Positions 29,270-43,029 of a stretch of DNA of 64,000 nt are shown here, piece by piece. This DNA is from Haliangium sp050303215. Its GTDB lineage: Bacteria; Myxococcota_A; Polyangia; Haliangiales; Haliangiaceae. The stretch is from the NCBI RefSeq assembly GCF_050303215.1, contig NZ_JBNLBH010000057.1, positions 1 to 64,000 of the forward strand. The letters are read 5' to 3'. Under the pieces are notes generated by a model, which was given only the letters and a program-made list of their open reading frames with translations, ran no database searches and was not told where the DNA came from. Positions within the stretch are counted from its first letter, which is position 1. Every line of letters starts with the position of its first letter. A program made the position numbers and the translations under genes.

Positions 29270-29458
29270 ATGAAGAAACTCAGCAATACCCACTCTGGCC
29301 GCTCTGGCAACAAGCTGCGTCTCAACCGTGAGACGCTGCGCCGACTCGACGACGGTGCGCTCTCGAACGCGGCCGGTGGTATCGCCACGCTGTTCAAAAC
29401 GGGATGTGCTTGCAGCACTTGGCGCGAGTCGCCGAATGATCCCATCGACCTGAGCTGA
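29270..29458 (+). CDS. Lanthipeptide-type precursor peptide with double-glycine leader
   Basis: The 62-residue peptide starts at ATG 29270 with a strong ribosome site (GGAGG at 29260-29264, 5-nt spacing). The leader has the class I lanthipeptide-like pattern KLRLNRETLRRLDDGALSNAAGG (given here in parts: KLRLN at 15-19, ETLRRL at 21-26, AAGG at 34-37), a form common in Myxococcota and Bacteroidota RiPP precursors. The double glycine at 36-37 predicts cleavage before I38. The 25-residue core has two Cys (C46, C48) and Ser/Thr at 40, 44, 49, 50, 54 and 62, enough for one or two thioether rings. No LanB, LanC or other lanthionine synthetase is in the window, so it is an orphan. The closest matching exporter is the C39 ABC protein at 52629. 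It could also be another kind of GG-leader peptide. Confidence 0.75.
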   Translation: MKKLSNTHSGRSGNKLRLNRETLRRLDDGALSNAAGGIATLFKTGCACSTWRESPNDPIDLS

Positions 29459-29531
29459 GCGCCGCGGCTTCAACCCGTTGGTGGTCCGAGCAATACGGAC
29501 TCATCGACGCCGACGGGGTGCCGCTAGCGGG

Positions 29532-29555
29532 GATTGTCGTCGGCTGATGACAATC
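29532..29555. terminator. Hairpin between convergent precursor-peptide and acyltransferase genes
   Basis: GATTGTCGTC (29532-29541) pairs with GATGACAATC (29546-29555) through nine Watson-Crick pairs and one wobble pair, with a 4-nt loop. It sits exactly between two convergent genes and is the best terminator-like hairpin in the window, though no long T-run follows. Confidence 0.55.
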
Positions 29556-29558
29556 TAT

Positions 29559-30446
29559 CTAGCGACCCCGTATCAACCAGCCGGGATCGTCGTTGTCGAT
29601 CTCGCCCCGTGCGCAGGCCTGGCGGATCTGTCGTTCTCGGACGCTCAGGTCCCCGGACGCGGCCAGCATCTTGTCGGCGCAGCGCTTGTACAGGGCCGCG
29701 CGCGGCTTCTTGTTGCTGAACTCGCTGTAGTCGAGCGGCTGCCCGACGCAGATGATCACCGGGTGATCGCGGCGGGCGTCGCGGCGGAAGGTGTCCGCGA
29801 CGGCGCTGCGGACGTCGTTGGGCAGTCCGTTGATGAACACCGGCACCACCAGCGGCTGGGCCTGGAGCACGATCTGGCCCACGCCGGGTTGGGCGCGCAG
29901 GAGCTGGTATGGGTCGGGCCCTTTGCCCCGAGTCCCCTCGGGGTGGACCCCGACCACGGTGCCGGGCTGGCTCAAGAAGCGGCTCATCCGCTCGAGGGCG
30001 TCGCGGTTCAGGTCACTACGCGAGGCGTCCCGAAACAGCGGCGGATACATCACCCCCCCGCCGATGAGCATGTTGATGGCCATCCCCAGCGGGTGTTCGT
30101 AGAAGAAGTTGGCCCGGACCGGGAAGAAGATGCGCTCGATCCAGCGCGCGCCGTGCTCGAACAGGGACAGCATCAGCACGTACATGTCGAAGAAGCTGCG
30201 GTGATTGGCCGACAGCACCACGCCGATGTCGGGGCGGCCGTGGACCAGCCAGTCGGCCCCGTCCAGGTACACCCGCGAGGCGATCACGGGTCGAATCCAG
30301 GTCTTGGTCACGCGCAGCAAGTACTCGTGCTGGACCCGCTTGGGCAGAGCACTTTCGTTGGCGAGGCGCGCCATGGCGAGGGCCAAGCGCTCGACCGATG
30401 TGAGTTCGGAGGTCGAGGAGTCCACCATCGGTTCCTCATACCACAA
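29559..30446 (-). CDS. PlsC-type 1-acyl-glycerol-3-phosphate acyltransferase
   Basis: The 295-residue protein shows the acyltransferase signature NHRSFFD (HX4D, H82 and D87) after VVLSA, then FFPVRANFFYEHPLG, and the second motif VHPEGTRGKG (about 163-172), followed by VLQAQPLVVPVFINGL. These residues place it in the PlsC/LPLAT family, which esterifies lysophosphatidate or similar acceptors at the inner membrane. It lacks a strong N-terminal membrane anchor but has a hydrophobic patch (AINMLIGGGVMYPPLF). An alternative start lies at codon 7 (30428). The exact acceptor is not evident. It converges on the precursor-peptide gene and diverges from mtnB. Confidence 0.88.
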   Translation of the reverse strand: MWYEEPMVDSSTSELTSVERLALAMARLANESALPKRVQHEYLLRVTKTWIRPVIASRVYLDGADWLVHGRPDIGVVLSANHRSFFDMYVLMLSLFEHGARWIERIFFPVRANFFYEHPLGMAINMLIGGGVMYPPLFRDASRSDLNRDALERMSRFLSQPGTVVGVHPEGTRGKGPDPYQLLRAQPGVGQIVLQAQPLVVPVFINGLPNDVRSAVADTFRRDARRDHPVIICVGQPLDYSEFSNKKPRAALYKRCADKMLAASGDLSVRERQIRQACARGEIDNDDPGWLIRGR

Positions 30447-30522
30447 ACGGATCCGAGCCCGCCGGGGCCGGTTCTGACTGAGCTCACTTTCGACCGTCGA
30501 GCGAAGCTGCTATGACCGTATC

Positions 30523-31161
30523 GTGCCCTCCGATCCGCGCGCCCTCATCGTCGAGCTCTGCCGGCAGTTCTACCGCCACGGGTGGGTGTCGGGCACCGGC
30601 GGGGGGATCAGCCTGCGCGAGCAGGGGCGGGTGTACATGGCCCCCAGTGGGGTTCAGAAGGAGCGCCTGCAGCCGACCGATCTGTTCGTGCTCGACGAGG
30701 CCGGCGAGGTGGTCGAGGCGCCGGCGGATCCATCGCTTCGGGTCAGCGCGTGCGCGCCCTTGTTCTTCAACGCGTTCCGTCTGCGCGGCGCCGGCGCGGT
30801 GCTCCACAGCCACAGCGTCCACGCCATGTTGGCAACGCTATTGTTCGAACAGGTATTCGAGATTACGCATATCGAGATGATGAAAGGCATCACCGGCACC
30901 GGGTATCATGACCGGCTGGAAGTGCCGATCATCGAGAACACTGCCCATGAGTGCGATCTGGCTGACAGCATGGCCGCCGCCATGGAGGCCTATCCCGACG
31001 CCCACGCGGTGCTGGTGCGCCGCCACGGGGTGTATGTGTGGGGACGGGACTGGGTGCAGGCCAAGACTCACGCGGAGTGTTACGACTACCTGTTCGAGGC
31101 CGCCGTGCGCATGCGCCAGCTCGGCCTCGACCCAACCCAAGCGCCGGCCAGGTCAGGCTGA
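30523..31161 (+). CDS. mtnB: Methylthioribulose-1-phosphate dehydratase
   Basis: The 212-residue protein is a class II aldolase/adducin-type metalloenzyme. LHSHSVHA supplies the first zinc His pair, VLVRRHGVYVWG the third zinc His, and ITGTGYHDRLEVPIIENT and HAECYDYLFEAA are characteristic of MtnB. It dehydrates 5-methylthioribulose-1-phosphate in the methionine salvage pathway. The acireductone dioxygenase of the same pathway follows 65 bp downstream. The enolase-phosphatase (mtnC) that normally acts between them is not in the window, and neither are mtnA, mtnK or mtnN; they must lie elsewhere or be replaced. The start is GTG at 30523. Confidence 0.93.
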   Translation: MPSDPRALIVELCRQFYRHGWVSGTGGGISLREQGRVYMAPSGVQKERLQPTDLFVLDEAGEVVEAPADPSLRVSACAPLFFNAFRLRGAGAVLHSHSVHAMLATLLFEQVFEITHIEMMKGITGTGYHDRLEVPIIENTAHECDLADSMAAAMEAYPDAHAVLVRRHGVYVWGRDWVQAKTHAECYDYLFEAAVRMRQLGLDPTQAPARSG

Positions 31162-31226
31162 GCGGCCGGGCCGCGGCTGGCAGGTGACGCCTCGCGCGTA
31201 CCAACGACCCCTTAGGAGGCATACAC

Positions 31227-31709
31227 ATGAACGCTCGCTGGATGGACGAGACCGGAGCCGGTGCGACCGGTGACGAGATCAGTGCCGACACCCTGCGCGC
31301 CGAAGGCGTCGTCTATGCGCTGCTCGAGACCGCGGAGCAGCGCTATCAGGGCGCGCTCGACGAGCTCAAGGCCAGCCACGGCTACCTCAAGCAGGACGAG
31401 GTCGTGCTCGAGCCCGACAACCCCAATCTGGACGCGATCTGCGCCAAGTTCGCCGACGAGCACCGGCACGACGAGGACGAGGTCCGGTTCGTGCTCGCCG
31501 GCGTCGGGATCTTCGACATCCGCGCCCGCGACGAGCGCTGGATGCGGGTCGAGGTCGAGGCCGGCGATCTGATCGTCGTGCCCGCCGGGCGCTACCACCG
31601 CTTCTTCCTGACCGACGCCAAGCACATCCGCGCGCTGCGCCTGTTCAAGGATCCGGCCGGCTGGGTGCCGCACTACCGCGCCGCCGACGAGGCCGCTGCG
31701 GAGGCCTGA
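31227..31709 (+). CDS. mtnD: Acireductone dioxygenase
   Basis: This 160-residue cupin follows a strong ribosome site (AGGAGG at 31214-31219, 7-nt spacing). The metal-binding motif is EHRHDEDEVRFVLAG (HxHxxxxE), with the fourth ligand His in VPAGRYHRFFL. ARD proteins oxidise acireductone to the keto-acid precursor of methionine (Fe form) or to other products (Ni form); the metal used here cannot be told. The length is close to the roughly 180 residues of typical bacterial ARD. It is the second gene of a two-gene methionine-salvage unit with mtnB. Confidence 0.95.
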   Translation: MNARWMDETGAGATGDEISADTLRAEGVVYALLETAEQRYQGALDELKASHGYLKQDEVVLEPDNPNLDAICAKFADEHRHDEDEVRFVLAGVGIFDIRARDERWMRVEVEAGDLIVVPAGRYHRFFLTDAKHIRALRLFKDPAGWVPHYRAADEAAAEA

Positions 31710-31764
31710 GCCCGGACCGGCGCGCGGCCCCGGAGCGCTCGCCCGCGGCTCGCGCTCGGCGCGG

Positions 31765-35007
<3,243 letters not shown>

Positions 35008-35117
35008 GTCCTCGGCGCGGGGCGTTGATCCTCGTCAGCGAGTCGCGACATCCGGGCGATTGTAACCGCTTCGTATCTGCTCCGTGGGATCTTTGTATCG
35101 GCCGGCGACGTCCTGGG

Positions 35118-36059
35118 TCAGCGCGGGGTGGTGGTCACCTGGGGTCGGTGTGCGAGCCGGGACACCCAGGCGCGGGTGTGCGCGCTGGGCAGGAACAGCA
35201 CCAGGCCGACCATCATGGCGCCGTTGAACATGGCCACGCCCTCGAGCAGCAGGGCCATCCCGATGTGGAGCCCGGCCGCCGCCAGCAAGCAGGCCGGGCG
35301 CAGGCGTCGGAACCAGATCAGCACCGGCACCAGCGCCTCGACCGCGAGCGCGAAGCAGGTGAGGGCTCGGCTCAGGGCCGCGTCGCCCCAGGCGAAGATC
35401 TCCAGCCCGGGCCAGCGCGGGTAGTCGAGCGCCATGGTCGCGTAGTAGACCACGGTGCCGTCGCGCCAGGCGGGGTCGGAGCCGAGCTTGAGCGGGACGC
35501 TGAGCAGGTACACCAGCATGAGGTGGAGCTGGAGCGCGCGCAGCGGCCACACCCGGACCTTGGCCGGGGTTGGGGCGGTGTCGGCGCGTGCGCGCCGGCG
35601 CCCGGGCAGGGTGAGGGCCGCGCCCAAGGGCATGAACAGGGCGAAGGCGAGCAGCAGGCACATGACCTGCTCTTCGCCGTTGGCGGCATAGGGGTTCCCG
35701 TACAGGATGCCCAGGTTCATGTGCCACAGCCACAGCGCGGCCAGGCGCCACCAGACCCCTGCGGCGAGCATGAGGGCGGCCAACACCGATACCCCGTACA
35801 GCGCCCACAGCAGCGCGTCCGAGCGTGCGTACACCAGGATGGGCACGAGCAACTCGTAGTCGGGCGCGGGCCAATGGAGGTACGGCGAGATGCCCCCGGC
35901 CCCGTAGTAGAAGCGCCACGACGGCGCCAGCACCGAGTAGAACAGCAGCACGAAGCAACCCAGCGCGACGCGGTACAGGCCCAGCACGAAGGGGTCGAGC
36001 TCGACCGCCACCAGGCCCTCGATGCGCTGCACCGGCGAAGCGGGTTGTGAGGACTTCAT
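35118..36059 (-). CDS. HTTM (vitamin K-dependent gamma-carboxylase-like) membrane protein
   Basis: The 313-residue protein starts at ATG 36059, whose first bases overlap the stop of its upstream partner. It has about eight hydrophobic segments in the HTTM arrangement (LGLYRVALGCFVLLFYSVLA, then a Tyr/Trp-rich loop YYGAGGISPYLHW, then LWLWHMNLGILYGNP and LQLHLMLVYLLSVPLKLG). Bacterial HTTM proteins are distant relatives of gamma-glutamyl carboxylase but lack proof of activity. It is encoded with a small membrane-anchored protein (36056-36664), a common pairing for this family. No lipidation or export signal beyond the membrane spans is present. Confidence 0.85.
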   Translation of the reverse strand: MKSSQPASPVQRIEGLVAVELDPFVLGLYRVALGCFVLLFYSVLAPSWRFYYGAGGISPYLHWPAPDYELLVPILVYARSDALLWALYGVSVLAALMLAAGVWWRLAALWLWHMNLGILYGNPYAANGEEQVMCLLLAFALFMPLGAALTLPGRRRARADTAPTPAKVRVWPLRALQLHLMLVYLLSVPLKLGSDPAWRDGTVVYYATMALDYPRWPGLEIFAWGDAALSRALTCFALAVEALVPVLIWFRRLRPACLLAAAGLHIGMALLLEGVAMFNGAMMVGLVLFLPSAHTRAWVSRLAHRPQVTTTPR

Positions 36060-36664
36060 CGATACACCTTCTTCCACAGCAGGTCGTCGAAGCGGGCCGT
36101 GCTGGGGTGCCAGTCGCCTTTGTCGGCCGGGGCCGGGATCGCGGCGGCGCGCACTTGCACCTCCACGGCCACGGGCATCCAGCCCAACTCGCGGACGATG
36201 GCGTCGCGAGAGGCCAGGATGAACAGCCGCGGCAGCCACGGCTCGGCGCGGGTGAGGAAGTAGTTATCGTGCACGCGTGCGCGCTTGAAGTCCCACCACA
36301 GGGCTGCGGCCAGGGGGCGCTCGCGGCGATACGATGGCGGCAGGTCCGGGGCTGACAGCGGCACCCAGTGGCCGTCGGGGTGGAGCGCGCGCCACTCGGT
36401 CCGGCGCAGGGAGCGCGGTACCGGGCTGTACATGCGCCAGGTGCCCGACATCCCGATCTTCGTGGCCAGTTCGGTCAGGCCGTTGTAGGCCGCGGCGGGG
36501 CCGCGGGCCCAGGACGGTGTCGCGGCGGTGTCGATGTTGCGCTGGCCGTGGAGCAGGTGGGGGCGGACCAGGTTGTAGTGACAGATGCCCAAGAAGGTCA
36601 GCAACAGGAAGCCGACGCGCACCAGGGCGCGCAGCCGGCCGGGAGGCGCGGGCAGGCGGGACAT
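36056..36664 (-). CDS. Membrane-anchored partner of the HTTM protein
   Basis: The 202-residue protein starts at ATG 36664 (beginning MSRLPAPPG). The longer frame up to 36856 is less likely because it is Pro/His-rich and lies over the promoter. One membrane helix near the N-terminus (VGFLLLTFLGICHYNLV) is followed by an extracytoplasmic domain with WRMYSPVPRSLRRTEWRALHPDGHWVPL, like the DUF-type companions of HTTM proteins that carry the MYSP motif. The stop overlaps the HTTM start by 4 bp (ATGA), so they are translationally coupled. The function is unknown. Confidence 0.82.
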   Translation of the reverse strand: MSRLPAPPGRLRALVRVGFLLLTFLGICHYNLVRPHLLHGQRNIDTAATPSWARGPAAAYNGLTELATKIGMSGTWRMYSPVPRSLRRTEWRALHPDGHWVPLSAPDLPPSYRRERPLAAALWWDFKRARVHDNYFLTRAEPWLPRLFILASRDAIVRELGWMPVAVEVQVRAAAIPAPADKGDWHPSTARFDDLLWKKVYR

Positions 36665-36902
36665 GTCTGGTCCAGGCAGCAACAACCAGGCCAGGTGCGG
36701 CCGGCGCCACCGCGGGTGGGTTTTCGGTCGCTGGTCCGGATCCGGGATGGCGTCGGGGGCCCGCGGGGGGTGGGGTGTGTGGCCTGCGGTTCCACACCAA
36801 AGTGCACATTCTGGGCTGGGTGTGGCCGGTGAGTCCAACCGCGCTCGCGGTGACATCCCAGTGGTTGGCCTGGCGAGGCAGGCGAGCTAGAATCTGGCCA
36901 CG

Positions 36903-37409
36903 ATGATCGCCCTTGCTCGCATGTTCGCGCTCGCCATCCTGACTACCTCCGCGCTCGCAGCGGCGCCTGTGCTCGTGGCTGGGTGCGGCGGCGGACACGA
37001 CGAGGCCTTCGTCGAGGTCAACAACGACCAGTGCGCCACCTGCCACCTCGCGGACTACCAGTCGGTGCCCGATCCCAACCACATCGAAGAGGGCTTCCCG
37101 ACCACCTGCGTCGAGTGTCACCTCGATGACTTCTGGCGTCCGGCCCTGGCCAGCAACCTGCACCCCCGCGACATCTTCCCCATCGACCAGGACCCCCATC
37201 GGGTCGCGTGCCTCGACTGTCACGACAGCACGCTGGGCAGCAGCCTCGAAGGCCAGAACACCAACTGTATCGGCTGTCACACCGGCGCCCACCGGCGCGA
37301 CAAGATGGACAGGAAGCACGATGAGGTCGAGGACTACGCGGCCACCGATGACGGCACTGGTCACTTCTGCCTCGAGTGCCACCCGGATGGGCGCAACGAA
37401 GACAACTAG
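36903..37409 (+). CDS. Pentahaem c-type cytochrome lipoprotein
   Basis: The 168-residue protein has a signal peptide with lipobox VAGC (C28). Five CxxCH haem sites are present in order: CATCH, CVECH, CLDCH, CIGCH and CLECH, with extra His spaced as possible distal ligands (NHIEEGF, NLHPRD, DPHR, GAHRR). Size and spacing are like small c7/c3-type cytochromes of the periplasm. It is the first gene of the electron-transfer island and is divergent from the HTTM genes. It could pass electrons from the inner-membrane cytochrome b to the larger multihaem proteins. Confidence 0.88.
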   Translation: MIALARMFALAILTTSALAAAPVLVAGCGGGHDEAFVEVNNDQCATCHLADYQSVPDPNHIEEGFPTTCVECHLDDFWRPALASNLHPRDIFPIDQDPHRVACLDCHDSTLGSSLEGQNTNCIGCHTGAHRRDKMDRKHDEVEDYAATDDGTGHFCLECHPDGRNEDN

Positions 37410-37595
37410 ATGAGCTCGGTAGGAGCTCTGAACCCGTTGGTCGAGTCGATGTTGGCTCGGTGATGTGTCCGAGCGGCTGCGTCTGGCCGCCTATCATGAC
37501 CGCCAGGCAACGACTCACGTCGTGAGGGGCATGCTCGGCGTTCAGGCGACGCGTCCGCCGGAAGGCCTGTGGGCTTGTCCGAGCCGGCCCCGCCC

Positions 37596-38940
<1,345 letters not shown>

Positions 38941-39088
38941 GGCGGTGTTCTCCCGGTCGGCAATTTACCACATGGACCCGCCCACCAGCCCCCGACAGGC
39001 TCGGGCTTCTGCTACCATGCGCGCCGGTCGGCGGCTCCCTCCCTGACACCAGGACCGGCCGAGGCTCCACTGCCAGGACGAACAGGAG

Positions 39089-39968
39089 ATGGCTTCCCAA
39101 CCCCCGGGTAAACACCGCAAGCGCCGGCGCCGGCGTCGGCGCGGGATCTCGTTCAAGCTCACCCTCGCCGCCGCGCTGGTGGTGGCGGCGGTGTTGTTGT
39201 GGCGGGGGAGTGGCTACTACTTCCTCGAGATCGATCTCCGCCCCGAGCACCCCGAGTTCCGCGACCTCCGCCCCAGCGGCGGCACCGGTCTGTTCTACGG
39301 CGTGATCGGTACCGTGCTCATCTTCACCAACCTGCTGTACCTGGCTCGGCGACGCCTGGCCGGCTTTCGGCACTTTGGATCGATGCGCACCTGGCTCGAC
39401 CTGCACGTGTTCACGGGCCTGGTCGGAGCCACCTTCATCGCCTTCCACTCGACCTTCCAGGCCCGCGCGCTGGTCAACCAGATCACCGCCGTGAGCTTGA
39501 TCGTGGTGATCATCAGCGGCCTGATCGGGCGCTTCTTCTACGCGCTCATCCCCAAGCCCGACGTCCAGCCCTTCAACGACGCCCTCGATGACCTCGAAGA
39601 GGCGGTGCCGGGGCTGCGCGAGCAGATCGCGGCCGCGGTGTCCGCGCACCCGCCCGAGGAGACCCGCGGCGATCCGGCCCTCATCCGCACCCTGCGGGCG
39701 CTGCCGGGGTGGCGGCGCACCGCCCACGAGCGCCGCGAGGCGGTCGAGCTCATCATGCACAACGCGCCCGCGCTGGCCGCCCTCGACCCCCGCGCCCGCC
39801 GTCACGTCAAGCGGTTGAGCCGACGCCTGGCCCGGGCCGCCGCGCTCGAGGCCTACGGGGTCGCCGCCGACGCCATGCTGCGCGCGTGGCGGCCCATCCA
39901 CCGCCTGTTCGCCTTCATCATGATCCTCACGGTCCTCACCCACATCGGGGTGGCCTGGTTCTTCGGTT

Positions 39969-39985
<17 letters not shown>
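39089..39985 (+). CDS. Membrane cytochrome b-like protein
   Basis: The 298-residue protein has a strongly basic N-terminus (KHRKRRRRRRR) and about five to six membrane helices. Histidines lie in paired helices: WLDLHVFTG and FIAFHSTF in the first pair, WRPIHRLFAF and VLTHIGVAWF in the last pair. This gives the two-haem ligand pattern of cytochrome b561/ferric-reductase-like proteins. The middle third (about 150-255) is a soluble cytoplasmic or periplasmic helical segment. It overlaps the 23-haem gene by 17 bp and is almost certainly co-transcribed with it, so it could take electrons from the quinol pool or from the divergently encoded Fe-S flavoprotein. Haem binding is inferred, not shown. 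Confidence 0.8.
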
Positions 39986-41882
<1,897 letters not shown>

Positions 41883-41901
41883 GCTCGGAAGGTATCAGAC
41901 G

Positions 41902-43029
41902 ATGACCCGGCGTCGAGTCTCGACTCTCTCTGCCCTGTCAGCGCTGTCGGCCCCGTCGGCAGCCCGATCGGCCGTCGTCGCCGGCGTCGCCGCGCTGTGT
42001 GCGCTGGCGGCCCTGGCCGCGGCCGGCCCCAACCCCCAGGACGCGGCCGGCCCGGCCGCGCCCGCGTCGTCCGACCAAGACGAAGCGAAGTCGCCACCGC
42101 CCGAGCAGGCGGAGTCGAAGCCGGCCGACGAGCCGACAGGGGACGAACCGGCGGGCGACGAGCCCGCGAGTGACACCCCCGCGAGTGACGAGCCCGCGAG
42201 TGACGGCGCCGGCGAGGCCGGGACGCCCGCGTCGCCGCATCACCGCTCGCTCATCGGCGACCGCGACTGCAGCGAGTGCCACACCCCGGACGGCTGGTCG
42301 CTGGCCGGAGGCGCGAGCGGCGGCTTCGATCACGCCAAGACCGGCTTCCCGCTCACGGGCACCCATGAGTTCACGTCCTGCATCGGGTGCCACGGCGGCG
42401 ACCGCAAGATCACGCGCGACTGCGCCGGCTGCCACCGCGACAGTCATCAGGGCCGGCTCGGCCAGCAGTGCGATCAGTGCCACAGCCCGCGGACCTGGCA
42501 CGACACCCGCGCCATCGAGCGCCACCGACGCACCCGCCTGCCGCTGTCGGGCGTGCACGCGCTGCTCGACTGCACCTCGTGTCACGTCCGCACCGCCGAG
42601 CGGACCTGGTCGGGGGTGCCGGCCGAGTGCTTCGCCTGCCACGAGGACGACTACCGCTCCGATATCCACCCGGTCCACCAGGGCGATCCGGCCGACCCCG
42701 GGCTGGCCTTGTTCCCGCGCGACTGCCAGCGCTGCCACCGCCCCAACGGGTGGACCCCGGCGGTCATCAACCCGCGCAACTTGTTCTCCACGGCGATGGC
42801 GCTCCAGGCCCTGCGCGACCACGATCGCCACTTTCCCATCTCGTACGGGAAGCACCGCGGCGCGGACTGCGAGAGCTGCCACTTCTCGCCCGCGTCCAAG
42901 AAGCTGGTGGCGTGTACCGGCTGCCACGTGCACAGCCCCGCGACCTTGCGTCAGCGCCACGGCGGCGCTTCGGTGGCCATGGACGCGCCCGGGTGTCTGC
43001 GCTGTCACCCCGGGGGGAGGGTCCGATGA
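41902..43029 (+). CDS. 10-haem c-type cytochrome
   Basis: The 375-residue protein starts at ATG 41902, 19 bp after the 23-haem stop. A signal sequence (residues 1 to about 41) is followed by an Ala/Pro/Asp/Glu-rich linker to about residue 115. Ten CxxCH motifs follow: CSECH, CIGCH, CAGCH, CDQCH, CTSCH, CFACH, CQRCH, CESCH, CTGCH and CLRCH. It shares the FPLTGTHEFTSC and HRRTRLPLSGVH type repeats with its larger neighbour, pointing to duplication of a common module. Overlapping ATGA with the next gene (43026-43029) implies tight coupling with the barrel protein. Ten haems is also the size of MtrA-type periplasmic conduits. Confidence 0.9.
   Translation: MTRRRVSTLSALSALSAPSAARSAVVAGVAALCALAALAAAGPNPQDAAGPAAPASSDQDEAKSPPPEQAESKPADEPTGDEPAGDEPASDTPASDEPASDGAGEAGTPASPHHRSLIGDRDCSECHTPDGWSLAGGASGGFDHAKTGFPLTGTHEFTSCIGCHGGDRKITRDCAGCHRDSHQGRLGQQCDQCHSPRTWHDTRAIERHRRTRLPLSGVHALLDCTSCHVRTAERTWSGVPAECFACHEDDYRSDIHPVHQGDPADPGLALFPRDCQRCHRPNGWTPAVINPRNLFSTAMALQALRDHDRHFPISYGKHRGADCESCHFSPASKKLVACTGCHVHSPATLRQRHGGASVAMDAPGCLRCHPGGRVR

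Noticed and set aside
29478..30515. A 345-codon plus-strand frame opposite the PlsC gene
   Set aside because: Antisense to an acyltransferase with intact HX4D and EGTR motifs; no motif of its own.
35035..35958. A 307-codon minus-strand frame overlapping the HTTM gene
   Set aside because: It is a frame shadow, Arg/Ala-rich and without the ordered membrane helices of the HTTM frame.
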